Assembly (NCBI GenBank): GCA_034440575.1
Contig: JAOTOL010001461.1
Span: 36,001-100,000 of the forward strand
Source of the DNA: Imbricaverruca yamaguchii
Taxonomy: Eukaryota; Arthropoda; Thecostraca; Neoverrucidae
DNA length: 64,000 nucleotides
Reading direction: 5' to 3'
Below the pieces are notes generated by a model. The model saw only the letters and a program-made list of their open reading frames with translations, was not told the origin of the DNA and did not search any database. A program made the translations under genes and the position numbers. Positions within the stretch are counted from its first letter, which is position 1. Each line of letters begins with the position of its first letter. Positions 11,480 to 23,070 of this stretch are shown here, one piece after another.

Positions 11480-11835
11480 GCTGACTGGTCAGGTGCGCTG
11501 GGTTGACTGGTCAGGTGTCTGGGCTGACTGGTCAGGTGTCTGGGTTGACTGGTCAGGTGTCTGGGCTGACTGGTCAGGTGTCTGGGTTGACTGGTCAGGT
11601 GTCTGGGTTGACTGGTCAGGTGTCTGGGCTGACTGGTCAGGTGTCTGGGTTGACTGGTCAGGTGTCTGGGCTGACTGGTCAGGTGTCTGGGCTGACTGGT
11701 CAGGTGTCTGGGCTGACTGGTCAGGTGTCTGGGCTGACTGGTCAGGTGTCTGGGCTGACTGGTCAGGTGTCTGGGCTGACTGGTCAGGTGTCTGGGCTGA
11801 CTGGTCAGGTGTCTGGGTTGACTGGTCAGGTTACA
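11480..11835. repeat. 21-bp minisatellite array
   Basis: About 17 copies of CTGGGYTGACTGGTCAGGTGT, very homogeneous, with one C/T variable site. The unit is a multiple of three without stops, so three long open frames (heptad TGQVSGL on plus, LTSQPRH on minus) are artefacts. Confidence 0.96.
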
Positions 11836-13179
11836 CCGCAATACTGCTTCTCCACTAATACTGCTGACGACACAACTGCCCCAGCCCTACCGCTACTTGA
11901 CATTACTGGTACGGATCTTAGAGCTCTGGTCGTTACCCCAGCGGGACATTATTGCTACACGACATTTCCGCTACATGGTGCCCTGTTACGGATATTACTC
12001 CTACACATTTCTGTGAGCGAACTAACTCCATACTGTCTTCACCAATGGAATATTGATAATATGTCATGACGTAATGCTTATCGGGCTTTCCGCGGTGCTT
12101 GTTGGAGCCTCGAAGTATTTATATAGATTCAATATTTTCTTCCTAACATGTGTCTAGTCTTGTGTCGCTCTACTCGACGTATTGTATGACCTCGTAGCGC
12201 GATCTCAGTCTCATATGATGCATTCTACGCGAATTACTCGAACACCGTCCACACCAGTATTTTCTGGACTTTCGCACGGTACTTTTATGTGGACCCTGTT
12301 TTCTACACAATTCTCAGAACATTAACATTCCATCACACACAGGCATGCTGGCAGGTTCACTGAAGCTACATATATATTTTCGCAGATAAGATGGCATGAC
12401 GGCAAAGACCAGCTGCACAACCATTGCATGATGCCGGACATTCCTGGCATGCCGCAAATGTAGGGCGTGAATTGTTTCCTCTGAAGTGTATACGGTACAC
12501 TGAAATATTTACAGAAGATAGTACGCGAACACTTTTACATTGTTCAGTGACAGCGTAAATTGTTCTCAGAGGTTCAAGCAGGAAGCTATGCAAATGAGAC
12601 TGTTGCACGTGACCATTCCTTCTTCGATATTCCCATGACTGGATCACTTTGCACACTGACATTGAGTCACGATATTCAGCTGACCTTGCCACGTCTGCTG
12701 CGTGTCGAAACTCGTCACGCGCCACCATTCAGACATTCGTGCGCGGTGGCGCGGCTTTCCTGACGACGTGGGCGGACAATGGCGGCGGCCCGGTTGACTT
12801 TTTGTGTCGCGATGACGTCGTGGGGCCGCGGCCGCCTGGTCGCGTGACGGCTGCATCTCTGAGGCTCACTGGGCACTGGTCGCTGCCCGGTGGTCGACGT
12901 CGCTCCGTCGATGGTGGGACATGCAGGCGGTCACACCCAGGCTGGCCCTGCCGTCACACCGTTAAGCCCACGTGCCACCGTCGGCCGGTTGCCGTGGGCG
13001 GGGAGAGCACGGCGCCACCGCCGGTCGTGTCGCTGGACTGACCTCGGCTCGATGTTGTACATCGTACGGCAGGGCGGAGCGAAGAAATACGTCTTTAAAT
13101 GCTAGGTGCAACTGCTGGAAGCTGGTCCCGTGCCTTTAACGGACTACATGCAAAATGTATGGCGGCGCACGGCGCCAGC
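11836..13179. other. Arrestin intron with a CpG-rich patch
   Basis: 11836-12700 is plain intronic sequence. 12735-13040 is CpG-rich and includes ACAATGGCGGC (a YY1-like core) and GATGACGTCG (a CRE-like core). An internal promoter is possible but unsupported by any recognisable exon. Confidence 0.4.
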
Positions 13180-14645
13180 CGAGGGCAGCCGGTACCTAAC
13201 ACCAGCAGACGGCGGCCGGTACCTAACACCAGGAGACGGCAGCCGGTACCTAACACCAGGAGACGGCAGCCGGTACCTAACACCAGGAGAGGTACCTAAC
13301 ACCAGCAGACGGCGGCCGGTACCTAACACCAGCAGATGGCGGCCGGTACCTAACACCAGGAGACGGCGGCCGGTACCTAACACCAGCAGACGGCGGCCGG
13401 TACCTAACACCAGGAGACGGCGGCCGGTACCTAACACCAGCAGACGGCGGCCGGTACCTAACACCAGCAGACGGCGGCCGGTACCTAACACCAGGAGACG
13501 GCGGCCGGTACCTAACACCAGGAGACGGCGGCCGGTACCTAACACAGGCGGGGCCGGTACCTAACACCAGCAGACGGCGGCCGGTACCTAACACCAGGAG
13601 ACGGCGGCCGGTACCTAACACCAGGAGACGGCGGCCGGTACCTAACACCAGGAGACGGCAGCCGGTACCTAACACCAGAGACGGCGGCCGGTACCTAACA
13701 CAGGGGCCGGTACCTAACACCAGGAGACGGCGGCCGGTACCTAACACCAGGAGACGGCGGCGGCCGGTACCTAACACCAGCAGACGGCGGCCGGTACCTA
13801 ACACCAGGAGACGGCAGCCGGTACCTAACACCAGGAGACGGCAGCGGTACCTAACCCAGGAGACGGCAGCCGGTACCTAACACCAGAGACGGCGGCCGGT
13901 ACCTAACACCAGGAGACGGAGCCGGTACTAACACCAGGGGCGGCCGGTACCTAACACCAGGAGACGGCGGCCGGTACCTAACACCAGGAGACGGCAGCCG
14001 GTACCTAACACCAGGAGACGGCGGCCGGTACCTAACACCAGGAGACGGCGGCCGGTACCTAACACCAGGAGACGGCGGCCGGTACCTAACACCAGGAGAC
14101 GGCGGCCGGTACCTAACACCAGGAGACGGCGGCCGGTACCTAACACCAGGAGACGGCGGCCGGTACCTAACACCAGCAGACGGCGGCCGGTACCTAACAC
14201 CAGGAGACGGCGGCCGGTACCTAACACCAGGAGACGGCGGCCGGTACCTAACACCAGGAGACGGCGGCCGGTACCTAACACCAGGAGACGGCAGCCGGTA
14301 CCTAACACCAGGAGACGGCAGCCGGTACCTAACACCAGGAGACGGCAGCCGGTACCTAATACCAGCAGACGGCGGCTGGTACCTAACGCCAGCAGACGGC
14401 GGCCGGTACCTAACACCAGCAGACGGCGGCCGGTACCTAACACCAGCAGACGGCGGCCGGTACCTAACACCAGCAGACGGCGGCCGGTACCTAACACCAG
14501 GAGACGGCGGCCGGTACCTAACACCAGGAGACGGCGGCCGGTACCTAACACCAGCAGACGGCGGCCGGTACCTAACACCAGCAGACGGCAGCCGGTACCT
14601 AACACCAGGAGACGGCGGCCGGTACCTAACACCAGGAGACGGCGG
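13180..14645. repeat. 27-bp minisatellite array, about 50 copies
   Basis: The largest array in the window. The unit is CCGGTACCTAACACCAGGAG followed by ACGGCGG (27 bp). Two interleaved variants (CAGGAGACGG and CAGCAGACGG) and occasional shortened copies occur (around 13545, 13700 and 13920-13945). Every unit contains the palindrome GGTACC and the string CTAACACCAGG. Open frames up to 265 residues here are artefacts of the 27-bp period. Confidence 0.97.
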
Positions 14646-16552
14646 CAAAATCCAAAATCAATCAGATGCTTCCCAGATGCGCTAGGTGGATGCCTTTTAT
14701 CACAATATTGTTGTGTGGGGTCATGTCATGGGACATCAATTTATTGAATCCCTGGGATATTTGTGCAGTGCATGACTTTTGATACTGTGTTGTGGAATGG
14801 GATATAATGACCACTTTAAGACAGGTCGTCTTAGTGGGCACGACGGGTAATGCTGCAATAATGGTAAAAGCGGCGACAAAATATTACTCTTTAAAATCCA
14901 ACGGTTTCGATGAGATGTGTCCGTCGGAATATGGCAACAGTCTCAGATTATTCGTGAACTGTTGCGGGATAACATAGGTCACGTGAAGCTCAGACAGGGC
15001 ACATCCGGCAATATCTGCCCACATTGGGAAGCGCTCTATGTCGCTCCCCGCAAATGACATTTGGCGATGGTTTATGGAGGCGCTTTGATCACGATAAGTC
15101 AGGGAACATATGTCGAACACCCCTTTGAAGGCGCTCGATCCTCTCTAATTTCGGTCTGGCCCCTTGGTTGAGGCTCGATTTTGGCATGGCACTCTGAGTC
15201 GGTCCCTCTAATTCGTTATGAAATCGTCAGGTCCAGAAATCATCAGGTGCTAAGACCTCTCGATAGTTTCCATGAAACTCCGACCCGGGCAGGAAATAGT
15301 GGCACGGCAGAGACTCGTGACCTGGTAACTCCTGACGTCCTGGAGTGCGCCACAATACGCCACACACGTCTCGATTTAGTTTATATTAAAAGAGCTGTCG
15401 AAGAGCGTTTCACCAATGTTGTTTTTCTTAGCATCAGCGGTTCGTGGTGGAACGGGCATACGACTTCAACCCCCCACACGCTACCTTTCTAGCCAAACTT
15501 GCACTCTTTGAGGTCACGTTATTATTGCTGTGTTATTCACATTTATTTATTTATATATTTCACAGTACATGCCCTCCATGTGCGGCATGCACGGAGTGGT
15601 TCTTGACGCGCCCTCCAATACCACTTTCCACTTGGCATGCTACTATTCCTTCTCTAAGTACCAGAAATAATCTGAATTCCCCATGGAATTAAGGTGAGAA
15701 AGGTCTCGTAGGGTGAATGTTGCAACAAGCTGTGAAATTGAAAACAAATGGAACAATCGTGCACTGACGTTATGTTTTCTTTCAACGAAACACCACGAAT
15801 CCCTGATCTCTCAAGTTTGTACCTGATCTGGGTCACGACCTTGTCGTGTTTTTATTTCTTCCCACCTGTACTCGCTTCCTACCATTTATGGTTTATTTTC
15901 CACGTTACAATTCCTGCATCTTTCGAAGTGCTCTTTTTGTTGCTCTCAACACAAGACGGTGTGTCCATTCCTAGTCGCTATGAGGACGAGTACAACTTCG
16001 ACACATCGTCCTTTGTAAAAACCGTGAGATAGTTAATTGTGATAGTTCGTTAATCATCCATGAAATTATGGTATTCGAAGTGGTCGGCAATTACTGTTGA
16101 TTACAGGCCGCAAGAGTTTATTACTCTTTTGTTTGCCAACTATAAGACCGTCATCACGTAATGGTCTCGTACGACGGCCTGCGGTATCGTGGACTGGGCT
16201 AATCAAACATTAGCTGAACAACGAACATACCTGGCGAATCGCAGATGCCAATCCCCATGGAACGTGACATACCGTGACGAATTGGAAGCCGTCGCAAGGA
16301 GGCAAACAGAACGCTGCAGACATCCGTTGGGCGTAGTGGCGAGTGACTGAGAACCGCATAGCCATGTGGAACACGATGCCGGACACGACGTTACCTGGCA
16401 TCCGACAGCAGGATAGCACAACCACGCACCTCACTAGCGCCCCGACCGGCGTGGTGGTGGTGGATTGGAGTTTAAGGGCGCGTCGACATCTAGGGTCATT
16501 TTGCGCCAACGCCCTGATCGGCGTCTGTCAATGCATGTGATCATTGTTCCAG
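14646..16552 (+). other. Arrestin intron, no feature seen
   Basis: Ordinary intronic sequence up to the acceptor at 16552. No homologous exon or mobile element recognised. Confidence 0.5.
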
Positions 16553-16735
16553 GAGCCATTCCACTGTGAGGTCGAGCACAAGTTTGGCCTGACGTGCATG
16601 ACGTCTGGTGTAGTCGCGTGTCGGGTCAAACTGGACCGCGGCGGCTACGTTCCCGGCGAGAACATCGGCGTGTGGGCGCACATCAGCAACCAGAGCAAGG
16701 TCACCATCAAGAGAACCGCCGCCTGCCTTGTCGAG
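16553..16735 (+). CDS. Alpha-arrestin, third visible exon
   Basis: Exon after TCATTGTTCCAG and before GTGAGA, 61 codons, codon boundary at both ends. It translates as EPFHCEVEHKFGLTC, VVACRVKLDRGGYVPGENI then WAHISNQSKVTIKRTAACLVE. This is the linker and first strands of the arrestin C domain, with the hallmark V.LDR.GY.PGE motif. It is followed after 200 bp by a 30-bp minisatellite whose units carry donor-like GGTGAGG. Confidence 0.95.
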
Positions 16736-16934
16736 GTGAGACGGGGGCATAGGGTCCTTCGAAATTAAGGTAACCGAAATCCGAGGAGTTTCGGATAAGT
16801 GGGAGGGGACTCTGGGTAAGTAGGACTTAAGATGGTCGTCCCGCGGACCAAATCCTGAATACGCCACTGGATCTTTGTACCCACATTTGGAACGGTGCGT
16901 TACGGCACACAGGCATGGGGAACTCCAGCACAGC

Positions 16935-17575
16935 ACGTACATGTGGTGAGGACTGAGGGTCACAGCGACAGACGTACACGTGGTGAGGGCCTTACCGAGA
17001 GACGTGCACGTGGTGAGGGCCTCAGCGACAGACGTACACGTGGTGAGGGCCACAGCGACAGACGTACACGTGGTGAGGGCCTCAGCGACAGACGTACACG
17101 TGGTGAGGGCCTCAGCGACAGACGTACACGGGTGAGGGCCTCAGCGACAGACGTAAACGTGGTGAGGACTGAGGGCCACAGCGACAGACGTACACGTGGT
17201 GAGGGCCTTACGGAGACGTACACGTGGTGAGGGCCTCAGACGACGTCACTGGTAGGGCCTGCGACGACGTAACGTGGTGAGGGCCTCAGCGACGGACGTA
17301 CACGTGGTGAGGGCCTCAGCGACAGACGTACACGTGGTGAGGGCCACAGCGACGGACGTACACGTGGTGAGGGCCTCAGCGACAGACATACACGTGGTGA
17401 GGACTGAGGGCCACAGCGACGGACGTACACGTGGTGAGGGCCTCAGCGACGGACGTACACGTGGTGAGGGCCTCAGCGACAGACATACACGTGGTAAGGA
17501 CTGAGGGCCACAGCGACGGACGTACACGTGGTGAGGGCCTCAGTGATGGACGTACACGTGGTGAGGGCCGCCGGT
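16935..17575. repeat. 30-bp minisatellite array
   Basis: About 20 copies of ACGTACACGTGGTGAGGGCC followed by TCAGCGACAG. Variants are GGACTGAGGGCCACAG insertions and one degraded stretch at 17230-17275. Each unit contains the donor-like string GTGGTGAGGG and the acceptor-like GGCCTCAG. Confidence 0.95.
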
Positions 17576-18484
17576 GGGATGAACGGACTACGAAATGGTG
17601 CAGTGTATACCTGAACAGATCCAACAATAAACCCCAGTTTATCCCATCCTATCCTATCACAGGCAATTTGATGGGAGGGACCTCGAACACCGCTCATCCT
17701 CACTGGAAATACTGTGACATCGAAAAGCATCACCAGATAAAAGTGTGACTGATGTCGGAACAGATCTCCGATCCCTGGCTCGTGGCATTCGAAATAATGG
17801 CGCCATCAGATCCCTGGCTCGCGCCATTTTTTTCGTTATCGTAAATATTCTCCAGGGGTGGGGGAGTAGAATCTGTCTCTCAGCGACAGGCACAGGCCAA
17901 CTTTACAGGACGCAATGGTGACATACCCGACCACTTTTCTGCAGGGTTCCCAGGTCCCTTGTGGTCGGAATGATGCGGCGTCTCACTGGAGACTAGCAAT
18001 GATGGCCCCTTCACAGCACTTCACTTCACTGGGGACCGGTAATCACTGTGCCGTTGAAAACTTTCCACGTGCTGTAACTCGTGTGAAGAAGCGTTATTGC
18101 CGTTTAATTTCGTACGCTCAGCTGTTTTTTGGTACAAATTACGACATGAAACACGTGATCAGCAGATTTCAAATGTGGAATACATGAGAGCCTAGGTTTA
18201 TTTAACGTTTGCATATCCTCCTCCGAATAGAACTACTTGTTCCCATAGAGCTTGAGGTGTCATTGAAACAGATGTCGCCTTTTATGAGTGGCCGTGATTT
18301 TTTCCAGGTTTGATTTATATATATCGTTGATTGTAAGCCACGGTTTCTTGCGGTGCATCCTACCCTAGGGGAGCTGCGACATTCATAAGGGTGGACAGCT
18401 CTGCCAACATTTCTGAATTATTCAGACAAGTATTTATTATATCAATTTTTTTTAAGAAGCAGGATGAAGAAAAGCTATTACAGA
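17576..18484. other. Arrestin intron, no feature seen
   Basis: Contains a short duplicated phrase (GATCCCTGGCTCG at about 17770 and 17810). No exon or mobile element recognised. Confidence 0.5.
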
Positions 18485-18588
18485 AGCAAGTATATATATA
18501 TATATAATATTACAGAAACAGATCGAGTTATGTTTTAGCGTGTATATATATATACATATGTATAATATATAATATATATTTATTTTTA

Positions 18589-18652
<64 letters not shown>

Positions 18653-18655
18653 CTA

Positions 18656-18718
<63 letters not shown>
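18485..18718. repeat. (AT)n microsatellite tract
   Basis: Several hundred bases dominated by TA dinucleotides, with short interruptions at 18505-18595 and 18640-18660. Confidence 0.96.
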
Positions 18719-19620
18719 CAGAAACATAAGTCGACATGTTTTCAGAGCATGCCGATCTGAGCAGCTGCTATTCATCAACTGACGTCGCAGCCGTGGCCCC
18801 AACCGAGGAACGTTCGTGACCTCCACGGACAGCCTGAGGGTGTCGGCAGTGGAGCTGGGAGTGCGACTACCGTGTGGGAGATCCACTCATCCGGCCGTGA
18901 CTGGTGGCCGCGGAGGGAAGCCAGTCAGGGTCACACACACACACACACACACCGCCGACGTTCTCACTCGGTGAAAGTGACGTCGCCGGGTACGCCAGAC
19001 TCTCGGTGTGACGAGACGACAAAGGCGCCCGGTCTCCGACCTCTACTACACATTGGGGGCGTGTCGAGAGCGCATTGGCGTGCTGTGTGGTGGTGTCGGT
19101 AGGAGAGTGATCGACGGCTGTGTGTCGGGGCAGTGCGCGCGTTCCCCGATTTATACTATGCCTTGGTGGCGTGACGAGTACACATGGGCGTGCCGTGTGA
19201 TGGTGTCTGTGGGAGAGTGATCGACGGCTGTGTGTCGGGGGGGGGTGCGCGCTTCGACCGTGTGGGGAGAGCACGTGCGGATATCGCATTCCGTTTCCGC
19301 CACCGTTCGTATGCTGCCGATGAGGTTTGGGCGAGGTGTGTATTTGAGACTTGCTGTCTGTGACCGGGATACCATGGATTCCACGCGTTTACATTCGTAT
19401 CTGAGTGACGCTCCCCAAGCGCTTCCTGCATTTCACACCCTAAATATGTACACATATACTGTGGCCTGCATTGATCTATGCATCCGAATATCAGTGATGT
19501 TTATCGTGGTAATTACCGTGGGACATGATTCACACAAGCTGGTTTTATTGCAGTAGGGAACCCATAGCTCGGCATCTGTGCCATATTTCATCTTCAATGA
19601 CTTCAGATTTCAGCTTCAAC
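18719..19620. other. Arrestin intron, minor repeats only
   Basis: Holds a short (CA)n tract near 18932-18952. It also holds a degenerate direct repeat at 19040-19240 (GTGTCGGTAGGAGAGTGATC and GTGTCTGTGGGAGAGTGATC, each followed by GACGGCTGTGTGTCGGGG, about 115 bp apart). No exon recognised. Confidence 0.6.
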
Positions 19621-19624
19621 CGAA

Positions 19625-19712
19625 TGGGCGCTATTACGACTTCATTGGTCATACGCACTCGTATGACAACTGAATTCGATACACCCTAAAGTGCAAATAG
19701 CTAACTAACCAA
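19625..19712 (+). mobile_element. Orphan LINE/SINE 3' tail
   Basis: GGGCGCTATTACGAC then TCGATACACCCTAAAGTGCA and AATAGCTAACTAACC. The order (GGGCGC start, C-rich closing stem, TAAA, AAC-rich tail) matches the tail after the I/Jockey-like fragment at 46662-46728. Confidence 0.5.
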
Positions 19713-20389
19713 TTCACCTTCAGTGACACTGCTTAATGTAATGAATCATGGTAGGGACAGTGAAATAAGCTGTCAGTATACAAAATTCCAAGATTGATCC
19801 ATCACCTTCGTCGTCGTTGTCTGCAGGAAGTGATATACACGACCTTATGTCAGGCACGGGAACTTAGAGCTAAGCGAAATATGCTTCACGAAACGAGTCA
19901 GGAGATATCCATATACCGGTGCAAGCGTTGTCTGATATCCACATGCGCCCTGTCATCCTCGTAGGATTGCACTCGCACGACCTGACTTCACGTGGCGGAT
20001 TTCCACTCATCGGAGAAGCTTTCAAGGCAGAACCGGAGAAGCATTCAGGGTGGTTCATTGTCACGTTGGTGTGCGTCATTCCACACATACAGTTATCACA
20101 TGATGTATGTGCTGAACATGTAAGAGCAAGAGGATTTTGTCGGAATGCTCCTGGTGGTATGTGCGACGAAGATAGTCTGGAGATGTGTGGGCTCAAACCC
20201 GAGGACTGGTCGAGTCCTTCCACTACCGGCCCACACATGCAACGCAGTTGCCAATCTGACTTCCGGGAGGTGAAATATACAGCGCAACATATTTCATCCT
20301 TCTTTTGAGGTTCAGAACAGTCCATCCCTATTTTGACGTTCAAGACAGTCAGCAATACACTGTCAAACTGTATTCGGCCGTTTTCGCAG
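19713..20389 (+). other. Arrestin intron, unassigned open frames
   Basis: 19870-20355 is open on both strands. Neither translation is recognised, and neither shows the GC-rich third positions of the local exons. The acceptor of the next arrestin exon is TTTTCGCAG at 20381-20389. Confidence 0.5.
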
Positions 20390-20575
20390 ACGATCCACTA
20401 CCTCTCGCGCAGCAAGATCGTCAACACCGAGGAGCGAGAGCTGTCGCGCGTGTCACGCGGCAAGATCCGCCCCGGCGACACCGACGACTGGAAGAACGAG
20501 CAGCTGGCCGTGCCGCCGCTGCCCCCGTCCAATCTGCGCGGCTGCCACCTTATCAAGATCCAGTACGACGTCTAC
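20390..20575 (+). CDS. Alpha-arrestin, fourth visible exon
   Basis: Exon after TTTTCGCAG and before GTGAGT, 62 codons, phase 0 at both ends. It translates as TIHYLSRSKIVNTEERELSR, GKIRPGDTDDWKNEQLAVPP then NLRGCHLIKIQYDVY. This is the middle of the arrestin C domain, with the family-typical LAVPPLPPSNL.GCHLI.I.Y.V motif that precedes the final strands. It is in frame with exons on both sides. Confidence 0.95.
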
Positions 20576-21324
20576 GTGAGTCCAAACGCCAGTCAAAAGG
20601 CGTGTCAGCTATTGTTTGCTCCGAGAAGCCGTTCGTTTAGTTGCTCCGTTGAAAAATTTACTATATTTTTGCTTGTGCATTTCATTTTTTTTCTAGGAGT
20701 ACTTGGCGCTAGCATGGACACTTTGGTGGGCTGGAGGGGACAGAGTGTGTGTGTGTGGGGGGGGGGGGGGGGTATGCTTAGTAACTCTTGTGACCAGTAT
20801 CTAAGTGAGGAAGAACTTACGGATAAGAAGACCAAATACCGGTATTTTGGTCATTCCACTTCGAAGGTTAACAATCGACAATTTATTTTCGAGACACATT
20901 TTTGCTTAAAATGAACTGAAATGGCTATCAAACAAAGCTACAGATACACGAATACCGACTAGATCAGAACAGCAATTCGTTGCGCATTTCTGACAACAGC
21001 CAACCTATAACACGTGTTTATTTATCGATATATTGCGATAATATCTTGGGGTCGAGAGTGCGGGCCATGCGATAAATATTCACATGCACACGTTTTGCAA
21101 GGACACGTTACAGTAGCCTCGCCTTCGGTTCGGCTGTCATGAAGCCAAATTCCCGTACAAAAACAACGGCCCTTTCACGAGGGCGGAGCTTTCAGAACGG
21201 CCGATGTGATATCAATGTCATTGACGTACTTCACACTGGGAAATGGCCAGGTCCCGACAGGCGGCGCCGCCCCTGATCGTACCCCTGGCCAGATCTGTAC
21301 CCTGGCGTCTCAACGCTGTCAACC
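20576..21324. other. Arrestin intron
   Basis: Contains a GT run passing into a G run (about 20741-20773). Otherwise nothing recognisable. Confidence 0.55.
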
Positions 21325-21548
21325 CGCCCCTGCCGAGTAGAGACAAGAGCGCCACATGCGACACCCGAGCAGCGACGAGCGCACCGCACGCGACACTCGA
21401 ACCCCGAGTCAGTCAGGCGAGTAGAGACAAGCACCGCATGCGACACCCGAGCTGGGAGTCAGTCGGCCGAGCAGCGACGAGCGCACGACACGCGACACTC
21501 GAACCCCGAGTCAGTCAGGCGAGTAGAGACAAGAGCACCGCATGCGAC
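21325..21548. repeat. About 102-bp composite tandem duplication
   Basis: The string GCGACACTCGAACCCCGAGT followed by CAGTCAGGCGAGTAGAGACAAG occurs at about 21389 and 21492. Related half-units (GCGACACCCGAGC...) alternate between them, giving a roughly 102-bp higher-order unit of two diverged halves. Confidence 0.75.
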
Positions 21549-21599
21549 ATTCCAGCTGCGAGCTGGTGAGCCACGGCCACCACGAACGGCCGTCTCCGC

Positions 21600-21778
21600 C
21601 GGCCCGCCCCGGCCCGCCCAGGCCCGCCTCTGGTCCGCCCAGGCCCGCCTCTGGTCCGCCCAGGCCCGCTTCTGGTCCGCCCAGGCCCGCCTCTGGTCCG
21701 CCCAGGCCCGCCTCTGGTCCGCCCAGGCCCGCCTCTGGTCCGCCCAGGCCCGCCTCTGGCCCGCCTCTGGTCCGCCCC
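21600..21778. repeat. 21-bp minisatellite array
   Basis: About eight copies of GGCCCGCCTCTGGTCCGCCCA with minor changes. The multiple-of-three period gives spurious open frames. Confidence 0.93.
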
Positions 21779-22262
21779 AGTCGTGACTCACAGCAGCCGG
21801 CACACATGCTCGCTGGGCGCGCGGTCGCTGCGGCCGTGCGCACCACCTTCATGTGCTGCGGCGGCGGCTCAGAACAACAGCTCGCCCGCTGCGGTTACCG
21901 CGACGGACAGTGTGGCGACGTTCCGGCCCAGCGCGCCCGTGGGCCACCGTCGGCCTGGCTGGGGCGCACACCTGGTCCGCTGCACCGGGCGGCAGTTTTG
22001 GCGGCGGACAACGCTGCATCCACTCTGCGGGAGTCTGTGGTGTTCACGAAAGCAACAATAGATCACCAACACAGCACTAGAAGAACCTGAGAAAAGCGCA
22101 TATTTTCACTAGCTGTTATATATCGCTTTAACGGAGATGATCTGAGACCGCATGAGAATAATGGATTAAGAAGACCGCGACATCGCCTCTAGATAAACGC
22201 CATGAAGGCATATAAATTTTTGGAAGGTTATATAAGAAGGTATAGAAAGGCAGAAACAAAAA
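21779..22262. other. Arrestin intron, no feature seen
   Basis: GC-rich to about 22050, then AT-rich. No exon recognised. Confidence 0.5.
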
Positions 22263-22345
22263 GCCCCGTACCTCCATGGGAGTGAACCCGAGACCCCGGA
22301 GCACAAATCGGCCATATCACCTCCTGACCATCCGCTGGAAGGGCT
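22263..22345 (-). mobile_element. Possible tRNA-derived SINE head
   Basis: On the minus strand TGGTCAGGAGGTGATATGG resembles an A-box region and GGGTTCACTCCC resembles a B box, at tRNA-like spacing. No clean tail or target duplication is visible. Too degenerate to be a working tRNA gene. Confidence 0.3.
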
Positions 22346-22849
22346 GTAATTACCGGTTGCGGTGCAATATGTTTTGTAAACGGCCAGAGCGCGGGAATGC
22401 CGTCGCAAACACGTCCTTAAATGTAAGATACGAAGTACTTTAGGATAAGTAATGTAATCAAAGTTGGTAGGTACCGAACTGAAAAGAGTTGACCTGGTTC
22501 CAAGTGAGAAAGTTGAAACTTCAGAGGCTGTACTACCATTTGCTTCTTCAAGCACATTACATCTCGTGATGGACTTCACAAGTAATGCTGGGAAACATTG
22601 ATATAAATCGAATGAAAAATTATGATAGCACAAGCAAAAGAGGCGAAATTTCAGCTTCCTCGCAAACTATCACCAGTGGATTATCGGTGGCATAGAAAAT
22701 TCGTGGAGCCAAATGGAGCCTGCTGTGAACCGAGATAAGCCGATCGCTTCGTGCGAACCTGACACATTATGTGGTCCGCGGGAGGGAGTGCGAGGTAGCT
22801 CGGCGGTGAACTCCACCCGCGCCGTCACTGCGCCCACTTCTGTCGACAG
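22346..22849 (+). other. Arrestin intron, no feature seen
   Basis: Last intron sequence before the acceptor CTTCTGTCGACAG. No exon or repeat recognised. Confidence 0.5.
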
Positions 22850-23020
22850 TTCATCGTCAAGCCCGACAACCTGGAGAAGGAGATGCGACTGCAGATGCCG
22901 GTGACCATCGCCTCCTACCCGTACCGCAACTCGGACGGCACTCTCAAGAAGAAGCGCGGCGCTCATTACCCAACCACTCTTCCCACACTACGGCCCGGGC
23001 TGGAAAAGTCCGCTACCTAG
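22850..23020 (+). CDS. Alpha-arrestin, terminal exon
   Basis: Terminal exon after CTTCTGTCGACAG, 56 codons plus TAG at 23018. It translates as FIVKPDNLEKEMRLQMPVTI, ASYPYRNSDGTLKKKRGAHY then PTTLPTLRPGLEKSAT. This is the last strand pair of the C domain followed by a short tail (KRG.HYP.TLP.LRP). No PPxY ubiquitin-ligase motif is visible in the tail, unlike ARRDC1-4 type alpha-arrestins, so the protein is nearer the short arthropod/nematode arrestin-domain proteins. The stop region is duplicated just downstream (23012-23070). No AATAAA is visible close by. Confidence 0.9.
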   Translation, partial: FIVKPDNLEKEMRLQMPVTIASYPYRNSDGTLKKKRGAHYPTTLPTLRPGLEKSAT

Positions 23021-23070
23021 TGGTGCCATCTGCACGCCATGACGGCTGCCTAGTGCTGCCATCTGTACGT
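23012..23070. repeat. Two-copy 33-bp duplication over the arrestin stop codon
   Basis: GCTACCTAGTGGTGCCATCT (from 23012, containing the TAG stop) is repeated at 23045 as GCTGCCTAGTGCTGCCATCT, both followed by GYACG. Period 33 bp. The second copy is a second in-line TAG context in the 3' UTR. Confidence 0.85.

Noticed and set aside
13180..14645. Telomere-type repeat (TTAGG) on the minus strand of the 27-bp array
   Set aside because: TTAGG occurs once per 27 bp within a longer unit, not as tandem pentamers.
10490..14648. Long open reading frames of 140-265 residues (TGQKPSPAPWSVAV, TGQVSGL and GVRYRPPSP-type repeats)
   Set aside because: They lie wholly in 45-, 21- and 27-bp arrays whose periods are multiples of three, so several frames on both strands are open by construction. 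No splice, start or conservation evidence.
19870..20355. 161-residue minus frame and 129-residue plus frame
   Set aside because: Both strands open over the same bases, no recognised motif, no GC-rich third positions; it lies in an arrestin intron.
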